Shown piece by piece: positions 35,216 to 43,745 of a stretch of 64,000 bases of DNA. The notes beneath the pieces were generated by a model that made no database searches, was not told where the DNA came from, and worked only from the letters and a program-made list of their open reading frames with translations. This DNA comes from CAJBVG01 sp943371425 (GTDB taxonomy: Bacteria > Bacteroidota > Bacteroidia > Sphingobacteriales > Sphingobacteriaceae): the NCBI GenBank assembly GCA_943371425.1, contig CALRUR010000005.1, positions 62,001-126,000 of the forward strand, written 5' to 3'. Made by a program: the position numbers and the translations under genes. The stretch's first letter is position 1, and each line of letters begins with the position of its first letter.

Positions 35216-36274
35216 ATGACTTTCTACATAATTTCAATTTCATTGTTAGCTTTTGTAGCGGTATACGCATTAATGGGTGTTTGGGCAGAGCGTAAGATTT
35301 CAGCTTTAATACAAGACCGTGTAGGGCCTGTAGAAGTAGGCAAATTCGGATTAATACAAACCTTTGCCGATATTCTTAAATTACTTCAGAAAGAAGACAT
35401 AATTCCCACTCGTGCTAATAAGTTTCTGTTTGGTTTGGCTCCCTTGCTTGTATTTACCTCTGTGTTTATGGGTTTTGCCGTCATGCCTTTTTCACCAGAT
35501 TATATAAGCTCCAACATCAATATTGGGCTTTTTTATTTTATGGCCATCGTTTCCATCGAAGTGGTAGGCATACTCATGGCTGGCTGGGCTTCTAATAATA
35601 AATATGCATTTTTTGGTTCTATAAGATCTATTGCCCAAATTATTGCATATGAAATACCCGCAGGCATTTCCATTTTGGCTGCAGTAATGATGTACCAAAG
35701 TCTGAACCTACAAAACATTGCTTATTTACAAGGTATTTACGCCAAAGAGCCTATCTATTTTATGGGCTTCTGGGAAGTATCAAAAATTGGTGGAATTTTT
35801 TCATGGGGAATTTTTCAAGCTCCTCATTTATTTATAGCTGCCATAATTTATTTCATCGCCTCCCTTGCAGAATCTAACCGCACCCCTTTTGATATTCCAG
35901 AAGCAGAATCGGAATTAGTAGCCGGCTTCCACGTGGAGTATACAGGGTTTAAATTTGGTGCTCTATTCTTAGCAGAATATGCCATGATGTTTTTAACATC
36001 CATGGTACTCGTTATATTATTTTTAGGCGCATGGTACAGCCCATTGCCAAACATTGGTTCCTTTGCATTAGCCGATTATACCAATGGTACATTTTGGGGT
36101 TTGGCTTGGATTCTATTGAAAACATTGCTTTTGGTGGTGGTTCAAATGTGGATACGCTGGACCTTGCCTCGTTTTAGAGCCGATCAGTTAATGAATTTTT
36201 GTTGGAAGGTGTTAATTCCCCTTTCATTTGTATGTTTATTCTTATCAGCATTTTGGAAATTAATAGTTTTGTAA
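35216..36274 (+). CDS. nuoH: NADH-quinone oxidoreductase subunit H
   Basis: A 352-residue polytopic membrane subunit of complex I (about 8 helices) lining the quinone tunnel. The conserved loop WAERKISALIQDRVGPVEVGKFGLIQTFADILKLLQKEDI, the TPFDIPEAESELVAGFHVEYTG segment and RWTLPRFRADQLM are family hallmarks. It is the first gene of a tightly packed nuoH-N run. nuoA-G are not upstream; murI is. It probably has its own promoter at 35192. Confidence 0.94.
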   Translation: MTFYIISISLLAFVAVYALMGVWAERKISALIQDRVGPVEVGKFGLIQTFADILKLLQKEDIIPTRANKFLFGLAPLLVFTSVFMGFAVMPFSPDYISSNINIGLFYFMAIVSIEVVGILMAGWASNNKYAFFGSIRSIAQIIAYEIPAGISILAAVMMYQSLNLQNIAYLQGIYAKEPIYFMGFWEVSKIGGIFSWGIFQAPHLFIAAIIYFIASLAESNRTPFDIPEAESELVAGFHVEYTGFKFGALFLAEYAMMFLTSMVLVILFLGAWYSPLPNIGSFALADYTNGTFWGLAWILLKTLLLVVVQMWIRWTLPRFRADQLMNFCWKVLIPLSFVCLFLSAFWKLIVL

Positions 36275-36275
36275 A

Positions 36276-36884
36276 TTGACTAAAGTATCAGACCTTATAA
36301 AAAGTATTGCAGGTATTGTTAAGGGTTTCACACTTACTTGGAAACACTTATTCAGAACGTCCAAAACCGTAAAAGAAAATATACAATCGGATGTTTACTT
36401 CAAAGAAAGAACCGATAATACAAGTACCTTAAGGTACCCACACATAAAATTACCCTTGCCAGATAATTCGCGCAATCAGTTACACGTAGAAATAGACGAT
36501 TGTATAGTTTGCGATTTATGTGCTAAAATTTGCCCTGTTGATTGCATCGAAATTGAAGCGATTAAAGCAGTAGAAGACATCGGTAAAACTTCTGATGGTA
36601 CTACCAAACGTTTGCATGCTGCCAAGTTTGATATTGATATGGCTAAATGCATGTTCTGCGGATTGTGTACCATTGTTTGCCCAACGGAGTGTATAATCAT
36701 GACAGATGAGTACGATGTTTCACTCGATAATGTGGCGGCAATGAACTATCATTTTTCTACCATGAGTAAAGAAGAAGCAGATGAAAACAAAATAAAATTA
36801 GCTGCATTTGAAGCGGAGAAAAAAGCCGCTAAAGAAGCAGCACTTAAAGCTTCTCAAGAAAAAAAGGAGGAAGGAAATGTTTAA
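36276..36884 (+). CDS. nuoI: NADH-quinone oxidoreductase subunit I
   Basis: A 202-residue peripheral subunit carrying two [4Fe-4S] clusters. The motifs are CIVCDLCAKICPVDC and CMFCGLCTIVCPTEC (C-x2-C-x2-C-x3-C each). The start appears to be a TTG one base after the nuoH stop; no ATG precedes the conserved amphipathic N-terminus. The C-terminal Lys/Ala/Glu-rich tail (about residues 170-202) is longer than usual. Its end overlaps the nuoJ start by 8 bp. Confidence 0.9.
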   Translation: MTKVSDLIKSIAGIVKGFTLTWKHLFRTSKTVKENIQSDVYFKERTDNTSTLRYPHIKLPLPDNSRNQLHVEIDDCIVCDLCAKICPVDCIEIEAIKAVEDIGKTSDGTTKRLHAAKFDIDMAKCMFCGLCTIVCPTECIIMTDEYDVSLDNVAAMNYHFSTMSKEEADENKIKLAAFEAEKKAAKEAALKASQEKKEEGNV

Positions 36885-37395
36885 CCTTGCTCTTTATTTT
36901 TTCATTGCATTTGGGGTATTCGCTGCATTATATGCTGTAAATGTAAAATCAATTGTAAAAGCGGTGTTCGCTATGTTTGGAGCCTTCTTCAGCGTATCGG
37001 CCATGCTCATACTTGCACAAGCAGAGTTCTTAGCCATTGCACATTTAATGGTGTACATCGGTGGAATTATTGTACTCATGATTTTTGCTATTATGCTTTC
37101 TTCTAAAAGTATTATTGATGATAACATTGAACTCAATAAAGAAAGCACCGCCTTCAGATTTACAAAATTAATTAGCGGCATTGCATGTATCTTTTTATTT
37201 CTCATATTGGCTAAGATCATTTTATCAGAAAAAGTAAATCATGCAATACAAGGTGCAAAAATTAATAACATCGAAAATTTCGGAATAGAACTTTTAAGCA
37301 CCTATGCAATGCCTTTAGAAATAATATCATTGGTGCTATTAGTAGCCTTAATGGCCGCGTCTATTATTAGCAGAAAGGAGAAATCTAATGCCTGA
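36877..37395 (+). CDS. nuoJ: NADH-quinone oxidoreductase subunit J
   Basis: A 172-residue membrane subunit with five predicted helices. AEFLAIAHLMVYIGGIIVLMIFAIML is the conserved third helix with its glycine pair. The ATG giving MFNLALYFFIAFG is chosen. A longer frame from 36808 only translates the nuoI tail. A GGAGG lies 7 bases upstream of this ATG, a rare strong Shine-Dalgarno in this window, although it also codes for the NuoI C-terminus. It overlaps nuoK by 8 bp. Confidence 0.9.
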   Translation: MFNLALYFFIAFGVFAALYAVNVKSIVKAVFAMFGAFFSVSAMLILAQAEFLAIAHLMVYIGGIIVLMIFAIMLSSKSIIDDNIELNKESTAFRFTKLISGIACIFLFLILAKIILSEKVNHAIQGAKINNIENFGIELLSTYAMPLEIISLVLLVALMAASIISRKEKSNA

Positions 37396-37699
37396 AATTC
37401 TTAATTCGCAATTAATGCAATTATTTTCCGCAGCACTTTTTTGCATCGGATTTTTTGCAGTGCTCACTAAAAAGAATTTAATTTTAGTGTTAGTTGGCAT
37501 AGAGCTCATGGTAAATGCATCACTTTTAAATTTGAGTGTACTCGATAAAATGTTTAATAAACTAGATGGGCAAATGCTTGCATTGTTTGCCATGGTGCTC
37601 TCTGCAGCCTCAATTGCAGTAGCTTTAGCAATTATTATTAAAGCTTATCAATATTTTAAAAACATAGATCCCGATAAAATTAATCAACTTAAAAATTAG
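37388..37699 (+). CDS. nuoK: NADH-quinone oxidoreductase subunit K
   Basis: A 103-residue three-helix membrane subunit in the proton-translocating module. The conserved glutamates are in LVGIELMVNASLLNL and the preceding helix LFCIGFFAVLTKKN is typical. It overlaps nuoJ by 8 bp, and its TAG stop shares a base with the GTG of nuoL. Confidence 0.92.
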   Translation: MPEILNSQLMQLFSAALFCIGFFAVLTKKNLILVLVGIELMVNASLLNLSVLDKMFNKLDGQMLALFAMVLSAASIAVALAIIIKAYQYFKNIDPDKINQLKN

Positions 37700-39732
37700 T
37701 GGAAAATTTACAAACCATATTCAATTTTGTAACCAACTCTAGTACGGGTTTGGCATTGTTTGTATATGTATTTCCATTGCTTTCTTTTTTTATGTTGATG
37801 CTTATAAAATCAACTAAACTGGCGCATAGCATTGCAATGGCTAGTTTGTTATTTTGCTTTGTTGCGTCGTTAAGCTTATTATACAGAACTTATACTACAT
37901 GCGGCTTTGCGGGCCATTTGCCTTGGTTAGAAATAGGTAGTCTACAGTTTAACGTTAGTTTAAGTGTAGATAAAATTGCAGCCTTAATGTTGAGTATGGT
38001 TTCCTTAATTACTTTCTTAGTAATGTGGTACTCTACCGAATACATGCGCGGTGAAAAAAGATACAATTACTTTTTTGCCTATATCAGTTTATTTGCCTTC
38101 GCTATGTTTGGCTTAATACTAAGCAGGAACTTATTGTTTACTTATATATTTTGGGAGATGGTGGGTTTTTGTTCTTATCTGCTCATCGGATTTTACACTC
38201 AAAAAAACAGCGCTATACTCGCTAATAAAAAAGCATTCATTATTAATAGAATTGGCGATTTAGGATTCTTGGCAGGCATCATGATTTTATTGTCGGTGTT
38301 CAGAACCCTTGATTTATCAGCCATCTACACGCATATACAAGAACGTGGTTCATTTATTTCAGCAAGCGATGTGTTATTATTACATTACGCAGGCTATGCA
38401 TTTTTTATTGCCGTAATTGCAAAGTCGGCACAATTCCCATTACACGTTTGGTTACCCGATGCCATGGAAGGACCTACACCTGTATCCGCGCTTATACACG
38501 CAGCTACGATGGTAATTTCTGGTGTGTATTTACTCATTCGTATTTTCTTTTTATTAGATGCCGAAGTGTTAAATTTCATTGTACTCATTGGTTCCTTTAC
38601 CGCATTTATGGGGGCATTTATAGCTGGCAGGCAATTTGATATTAAAAAGATATTAGCATATTCAACCATATCACAATTGGGCTACATGGTAATGGCTGTT
38701 GGGCTTTCGGCGCCTATGGCTGCATTTTACCATTTATATACACATGCCTTTTTTAAAGCAGCTTTATTTTTGGGTGCTGGTAGCATCATTCATTTTTTGC
38801 ATCATCAATATAAATTAAAAAATATAAACTTAGATGCACAAGACATTCGTAACATGGGAGGTTTAAGAAAACAATTACCTTTTACCTTTTATGTTTATAC
38901 ACTTGGATCTGCCGCCTTGGTAGGTATTCCTTTCTTAAGTGGTTTCTTTTCTAAAGAAGCCATACTTACCGAAACATGGGTTTGGGCAAACAATCATGGC
39001 TCTATTTATTTAATTGTTCCGGTATTTGCTTTTGGCTCGGTACTCATGACCGCCTTTTACGTTTTCCGCCATTATACCATGGTGTTTTTTGGAAAGTCGA
39101 CCATAGAGTATTTACGAATTAAAGAAAGTATCGCTTTCATTGTTCCATTTATAATTTTAGGTATTGCATGTATTTACATGTATCCAATTTATACACCAAG
39201 TACTCACTTTGCATTATTACCTTACCTAACGGTAGTGCTTATATCTATTGGCTTTGCAGCCGCTTACTTAATTTGTTATCGAAGAATTATAAAACCATTT
39301 TCCGAAAATAATTTAATTTACAAATTGAGCTACAATGCTTTTTACCTCGACACTGTATATCAGTTTTTATTTACAAAACCAGCACATTTTTTATTGAATA
39401 AATTACAACCTGTAGATTTTAAATTTGATAATGATATGGTGCACGGAATGGGAAACGTGGTCATTCATTTTTCGCATTTTATAGCATGGATTGATAAAAA
39501 TATTTTTGATGCCATGGTTAATTTTGTTGGTATAATTGGATTGCAATTATCTTATTTAGCTGCATGGATTGATAAAAATATTATCGACGGATTGGTATTA
39601 CTACTAGCAAAATTATCGCGTAGGTCAGGCGATTTTATTAGAGCATTTCAAACAGGGAAGGTGCAATCTTATTTTGCATTATCGGCTGTATTATTAATAG
39701 TATTTATTTGGTTTTTTATGAAAGGAATTTAA
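37699..39732 (+). CDS. nuoL: NADH-quinone oxidoreductase subunit L
   Basis: A 677-residue antiporter-like proton channel of complex I with about 16 membrane segments. Core motifs are FWEMVGFCSYLLIGFY, SAQFPLHVWLPDAMEGPTPVSALIHAATMV and HAFFKAALFLGAGSIIH. The GTG start overlaps the nuoK stop as TAGTG. Near the C-terminus the segment AWIDKNI occurs twice, 26 residues apart (about residues 596 and 622), encoded by a 21-base perfect direct repeat. This lies in the lateral-helix/TM16 region of NuoL. Confidence 0.93.
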   Translation: MENLQTIFNFVTNSSTGLALFVYVFPLLSFFMLMLIKSTKLAHSIAMASLLFCFVASLSLLYRTYTTCGFAGHLPWLEIGSLQFNVSLSVDKIAALMLSMVSLITFLVMWYSTEYMRGEKRYNYFFAYISLFAFAMFGLILSRNLLFTYIFWEMVGFCSYLLIGFYTQKNSAILANKKAFIINRIGDLGFLAGIMILLSVFRTLDLSAIYTHIQERGSFISASDVLLLHYAGYAFFIAVIAKSAQFPLHVWLPDAMEGPTPVSALIHAATMVISGVYLLIRIFFLLDAEVLNFIVLIGSFTAFMGAFIAGRQFDIKKILAYSTISQLGYMVMAVGLSAPMAAFYHLYTHAFFKAALFLGAGSIIHFLHHQYKLKNINLDAQDIRNMGGLRKQLPFTFYVYTLGSAALVGIPFLSGFFSKEAILTETWVWANNHGSIYLIVPVFAFGSVLMTAFYVFRHYTMVFFGKSTIEYLRIKESIAFIVPFIILGIACIYMYPIYTPSTHFALLPYLTVVLISIGFAAAYLICYRRIIKPFSENNLIYKLSYNAFYLDTVYQFLFTKPAHFLLNKLQPVDFKFDNDMVHGMGNVVIHFSHFIAWIDKNIFDAMVNFVGIIGLQLSYLAAWIDKNIIDGLVLLLAKLSRRSGDFIRAFQTGKVQSYFALSAVLLIVFIWFFMKGI

Positions 39733-39734
39733 AT

Positions 39735-41342
39735 ATGCACTTATTATCAATCTTAATATTTATCCCATTAGTTGGGATCTTATTAGTTGGGTTAATTCCC
39801 AGCAAATACCAAAAATCTTATAAGATTATAAGCGCAGCTATTGCCTTATTTCAAATGGTTTTGGCATTATACATGTATTCATCGCTCGAAAAAAATGCAA
39901 TTTTTCAGTTTGTAGAAAAATACGATTGGATACAGTTGAGCCTAGGGAATTTAGGAAGTTTACAAATAGAATATTTTGTAGCGATGGATGGAATTTCGGC
40001 GGGATTAATTTTATTGAGTAGCATAGTGCTCTTTATTGCAAGCATTTCTTCTTTTGAAATTACAGCAAATTTAAAAGGTTACCATATGTTGTTTAACCTG
40101 TTAAACTTAGCCATTATGGGAGTGTTCCTCTCTTTAGATTTCTTCTTGTTTTATGTGTTTTATGAATTAATGCTTTTGCCTTTGTATTTCTTAATAGGCA
40201 TGTGGGGCGGAGTAAACAGAGAGTATGCTTCTATAAAATTTTTCTTATACACATTATTTGGTTCGGTGTTTATGTTATTGGTGATGGTGGGTTTATACTT
40301 TTCTGTTACCGACCCAGAAACTGGTGCACATACATTTAACATGTTGCACATGATGGATCCAAAAAATTTCCAAGTGGATGGATTTTTTAGTCCAAGTGCA
40401 GGTAATTTATTGTTAGGAGTATCTGCAAGGTTTATCGCATTTATTGTTTTGTTTATTGGCTTCGCCATTAAAGTGCCCATGGTGCCCTTCCATACTTGGT
40501 TGCCAGATGCACACGTAGAAGCACCAACACCTATATCCATTATATTGGCGGGTGTATTATTAAAAGTAGGAGCGTACGGTATCATCAGAATTTGTTATGG
40601 TATATTTCCTGATGCTGCTATTCACTTTTCTTATTACGTTGCATTAATGGGTATGATATCCATAATCTATGGAGCGTTAAATGCGCTAAGTGCAAAAGAT
40701 TTAAAACGATTAATTGCCTACTCATCCATTTCTCATATGGGCTTTGTATTAATTGGTGTAGCTTCTTTAACATCCGAAGGTTTAAATGGTGCGCTGTACC
40801 AATTATTCTCGCACGGAATATTATCGGCTATGTTGTTCTTCTTAGTAGGAGTGTTGTACAGTCGAGTGCACGATCGAGAGCTTGCAAATTTCAGAGGACT
40901 TTCTATTCAAATGCCTCGTTACACTGTATTTGTAGTTATTGCCTTTTTTGCTTCCTTAGGATTACCTGGTATGTCGGGTTTTATTGGTGAAGCCTTTAGT
41001 TTGTTCGGTGCATTTTTATCTGAGTCGAGCAATGGCTTAGTACCTCGTTGGATGGCTATTGTTTCTACACTCGGTATTTTATTGGGTGCTGCATATTTCT
41101 TATGGGCATTACAACGTATGTTCTTCGGACAAAAAAGTTTTAAACTGGCGAGTTGGGAAACAGACTTAACAGATTTAAACACTCGCGAATATTTGGTATT
41201 GGTACCATTAGCACTTATCACCATATTCTTGGGCGTATTGCCATCGTATTTATTCGACTATACCAATGCAAGTGTAAACCTTTTAATAAACGATACCTTG
41301 TTAAATGGATATTTATATTTACATGAATATTTCAAACTATAA
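39735..41342 (+). CDS. nuoM: NADH-quinone oxidoreductase subunit M
   Basis: A 535-residue antiporter-like subunit. The key parts are FFLFYVFYELMLLPLYFLIG (glutamate of the proton channel), KVPMVPFHTWLPDAHVEAPTPISIILAGVLLKVG and SHGILSAMLFFLVG. The ATG giving MHLLSILIF two bases after the nuoL stop is the natural start. A frame from 39708 inside nuoL is only an extension. Confidence 0.93.
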   Translation: MHLLSILIFIPLVGILLVGLIPSKYQKSYKIISAAIALFQMVLALYMYSSLEKNAIFQFVEKYDWIQLSLGNLGSLQIEYFVAMDGISAGLILLSSIVLFIASISSFEITANLKGYHMLFNLLNLAIMGVFLSLDFFLFYVFYELMLLPLYFLIGMWGGVNREYASIKFFLYTLFGSVFMLLVMVGLYFSVTDPETGAHTFNMLHMMDPKNFQVDGFFSPSAGNLLLGVSARFIAFIVLFIGFAIKVPMVPFHTWLPDAHVEAPTPISIILAGVLLKVGAYGIIRICYGIFPDAAIHFSYYVALMGMISIIYGALNALSAKDLKRLIAYSSISHMGFVLIGVASLTSEGLNGALYQLFSHGILSAMLFFLVGVLYSRVHDRELANFRGLSIQMPRYTVFVVIAFFASLGLPGMSGFIGEAFSLFGAFLSESSNGLVPRWMAIVSTLGILLGAAYFLWALQRMFFGQKSFKLASWETDLTDLNTREYLVLVPLALITIFLGVLPSYLFDYTNASVNLLINDTLLNGYLYLHEYFKL

Positions 41343-41349
41343 TTTTTAA

Positions 41350-42825
41350 ATGAACACCATTAGCGCATTACAATCTATACAATCCTCTTTATCGCATTTC
41401 GCGAATGAGTGGGTATTGGTGTTTACATTTTTTATTGCTTTACTTTTCGATCTTTTTACGAAACGAAAAGAGATGCTGGTATATCTTACTTTTATCGGGA
41501 TTGTATGCTCTGCTTATTTGTTGATACTACAATATAATAGCATTTCAGAGCCATTAAGTTTGTTTAATAATTTCTATCAATTATCTAAAACAACCATAAC
41601 GTTTAAACTAATTATTAGCCTATCGGCAATTGTAGTATTATTACCATATTTGCTTAAAAGTTTTAAGTACAAAAATGCAGAGTTTTTCTATTTGTTTCCG
41701 CTTTTAATTCTGAGTGCAAATTTACTCAGCATGAGTAGCCATTTATTGAGTATTTTAATAGGAGTAGAGTTTTTATCCATACTGTCTTATTTATACATCG
41801 CCTTCGAAATAAAGAATAAACAAAATGCGGAGTCGTCTACAAAATATGTGGTGTACGGAGCATTTTCTTCGGCAATTATGTTGTATGGTATTTCATGGTT
41901 ATATGCATTGAGTGGCACCTTATATTTAGATGCTAATTTTTTAGCAGAACTTTCTAAAGCAAGTACTTCTATGGTAGCCATGGCTATTTTAATTTTTAGT
42001 GCAGGCTTCTTGTTCAAAATATCTGCTACACCTTTTCATTACTACAGTCCGGATGTGTATGAAGGCAGCAGCCCAAGCACCTTAGCCTTTATAAGTACCA
42101 TTCCAAAAATTGCAGGCTTTGCCGTTTTATTTGCATTTGTAAGTAGGTTTCATTTTAATTACCAAGGAATGATGTTGGCTTGGCCACATTTCCCTTGGGA
42201 GAAGGTACTTTCTATAATAGCAATTGCAAGTATGTTTGTAGGTAATTTATCAGCCTTATCTCAACAAAATTTAAAACGCATATTCGCTTATTCGAGCATC
42301 TCTCATACAGGTTTTATATTGATGGGATTAATTGTGTACAGTAATACAGGCTTAGAAGCTTTGGTGTATTATTTAGTAGTATATACCATCAGTAATTTTG
42401 CTGCATTTTTTATCCTACAAATTTGGGAAAGTAAATATGGAATTATAGAGCTGAAACAATTAATTGGATTAGGCAAAAAAGATAAACTAAGCGCAAGTTT
42501 AATGGTATTGTTATTAGCCTCCTTTACCGGTTTGCCACCATTAGCAGGTTTTGTTGCAAAGTTTTTTATTTTTAGTTCGGTGTTCGAACAATATCAAATT
42601 TCTTATGAGCCTTGGTTAATATATGTACTTATTGCAGGGGTATTAAATACGGTTATTGCACTGTTCTATTATTTTAACATTGCACGATATCTTTTCTTAA
42701 AATCTGGTGAATTTATTTCGCCAACAATTTCTGTTATAAAGAATGAAAAAATCCTTATGCTGTTAATTCTATTGCTTTCTATTGGTTTGATTTACTTGGG
42801 TTTAAATCCTTTTTCTCTAAATTGA
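41350..42825 (+). CDS. nuoN: NADH-quinone oxidoreductase subunit N
   Basis: A 491-residue antiporter-like subunit, third of the L/M/N set. Visible are LIGVEFLSILSYLYIAFE, FKISATPFHYYSPDVYEGSSPSTLAFIST and AYSSISHTGFILMG. It is the last gene of the nuoH-N run and is convergent with yebC across a GACT/AGTC array that begins 3 bases after the stop. Confidence 0.92.
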   Translation: MNTISALQSIQSSLSHFANEWVLVFTFFIALLFDLFTKRKEMLVYLTFIGIVCSAYLLILQYNSISEPLSLFNNFYQLSKTTITFKLIISLSAIVVLLPYLLKSFKYKNAEFFYLFPLLILSANLLSMSSHLLSILIGVEFLSILSYLYIAFEIKNKQNAESSTKYVVYGAFSSAIMLYGISWLYALSGTLYLDANFLAELSKASTSMVAMAILIFSAGFLFKISATPFHYYSPDVYEGSSPSTLAFISTIPKIAGFAVLFAFVSRFHFNYQGMMLAWPHFPWEKVLSIIAIASMFVGNLSALSQQNLKRIFAYSSISHTGFILMGLIVYSNTGLEALVYYLVVYTISNFAAFFILQIWESKYGIIELKQLIGLGKKDKLSASLMVLLLASFTGLPPLAGFVAKFFIFSSVFEQYQISYEPWLIYVLIAGVLNTVIALFYYFNIARYLFLKSGEFISPTISVIKNEKILMLLILLLSIGLIYLGLNPFSLN

Positions 42826-42827
42826 AT

Positions 42828-42922
42828 TTTAGTCTTTAGATATTAGAATTTAGTCTTTAGTCTTCGTACTAGTTTCCTCCATCTAACGACTAGAGACTAT
42901 AGACTAACGACTAAAGACTAAC
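42828..42922. repeat. Inverted heptad word array, core AGTC / GACT, between convergent genes
   Basis: Left arm units TTTAGTC, TTTAGAT, ATTAGAA, TTTAGTC, TTTAGTC (42828-42862). Right arm from 42888: GACTAGA, GACTATA, GACTAAC, GACTAAA, GACTAAC. The arms are reverse complements, so RNA from either side can fold. The right arm overlaps the yebC stop. Confidence 0.88.
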
Positions 42923-43627
42923 GTCCATATTATGATACACCATATTCACATCATCGTCCTCGTCCATTTTATCAATTAATTTTTGGATTTCAGCTTCTTG
43001 CTCGGCGTTTACTTTCATATAGGTTAATGGGAAGCGTTCGAAACCAGAGCTAATAATGTGTGCGCCCTTTTCTTCTAATGCCTTTTGCATATTTCCGAAA
43101 TCTTCGAATGCAGTGGTAATTAGTATTTCGTTTTCATCTTGTTCTACTTCTTCTGCACCAAAATCTATAAGTTCAAGTTCTAACTCTTCAACCACCATTC
43201 CTTCTGCATTAATTCTGAAAACAGCTTTTCTTTCGAAAACGAAGTTTAGCATTCCAGTAGTTCCTAAACTGCCACCAGATTTTGTAAAGTATGAGCGAAC
43301 ACTTGCAACTGTGCGGTTTATATTATCGGTAGAAGTTTCTACGAGTATAGCAACACCATGTGGAGCATAGCCTTCGTAAATCACTTCTTCATATGAACTT
43401 GTATCTTTATCAGCAGCTCTTTTTATGGCTGCATCTATACGATCTTTAGGCATGTTAATGCCTTTTGCATTTTGTATTACAACTCTCAGTTTAGAGTTGG
43501 TATCGGGGTTTGGTCCGCCAGTTTTAACGGCCATTACAATGTCTTTACCAATGCGAGTGAATGCTTTTGCCATTGCACCCCATCTTTTCATTTTCGATTG
43601 TTTTCGAGCTTCAAATGCGCGACCCAT
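42911..43627 (-). CDS. YebC/PmpR-family protein
   Basis: A 238-residue protein matching YebC/TACO1. MGRAFEARKQSKMKRWGAMAKAFTRIGKDI stands at the N-terminus, followed by YEGYAPHGVAILVETSTDNINRTVASVRSYFTKSGGSLGTTGMLNFVFERK. Members are described as transcriptional regulators or as helpers of translation of proline-rich stretches; the sequence does not decide. A minus-strand -7 element precedes it. Its final codons lie in the right arm of the array shared with nuoN. Confidence 0.9.
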   Translation of the reverse strand: MGRAFEARKQSKMKRWGAMAKAFTRIGKDIVMAVKTGGPNPDTNSKLRVVIQNAKGINMPKDRIDAAIKRAADKDTSSYEEVIYEGYAPHGVAILVETSTDNINRTVASVRSYFTKSGGSLGTTGMLNFVFERKAVFRINAEGMVVEELELELIDFGAEEVEQDENEILITTAFEDFGNMQKALEEKGAHIISSGFERFPLTYMKVNAEQEAEIQKLIDKMDEDDDVNMVYHNMDVSL

Positions 43628-43649
43628 AAGAATAGTTATTTGTGTGAGG

Positions 43650-43657
43650 CAAATATA
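43650..43657 (-). promoter_or_regulatory. -7 promoter element of yebC
   Basis: CAAATATA on the plus strand reads TATATTTG on the minus strand, an exact TAnnTTTG match, 22 bases upstream of the yebC ATG. Confidence 0.5.
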
Positions 43658-43665
43658 AAATAAAA

Positions 43666-43710
43666 TACGCAGAGTTTTATACCCATTAAAGTATATAAAA
43701 TCTCTGCGTA
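43666..43710 (-). other. Hairpin upstream of the yebC promoter
   Basis: TACGCAGAG (43666-43674) pairs with CTCTGCGTA (43702-43710). The inner TTTTATAC/GTATATAAAA also pairs with a bulge. It could be a second termination signal for the upstream gene or a regulatory dyad. Confidence 0.5.
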
Positions 43711-43719
43711 AGATATTTG

Positions 43720-43743
43720 AAATAGAGCCAGATAGCTCTATTT
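43720..43743 (-). terminator. Terminator hairpin after the BNR-repeat gene
   Basis: AAATAGAGC (43720-43728) pairs with GCTCTATTT (43735-43743), loop CAGATA, three bases beyond the end of the BNR gene. The T tract on the minus strand is short. Confidence 0.6.
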
Positions 43744-43745
43744 TG

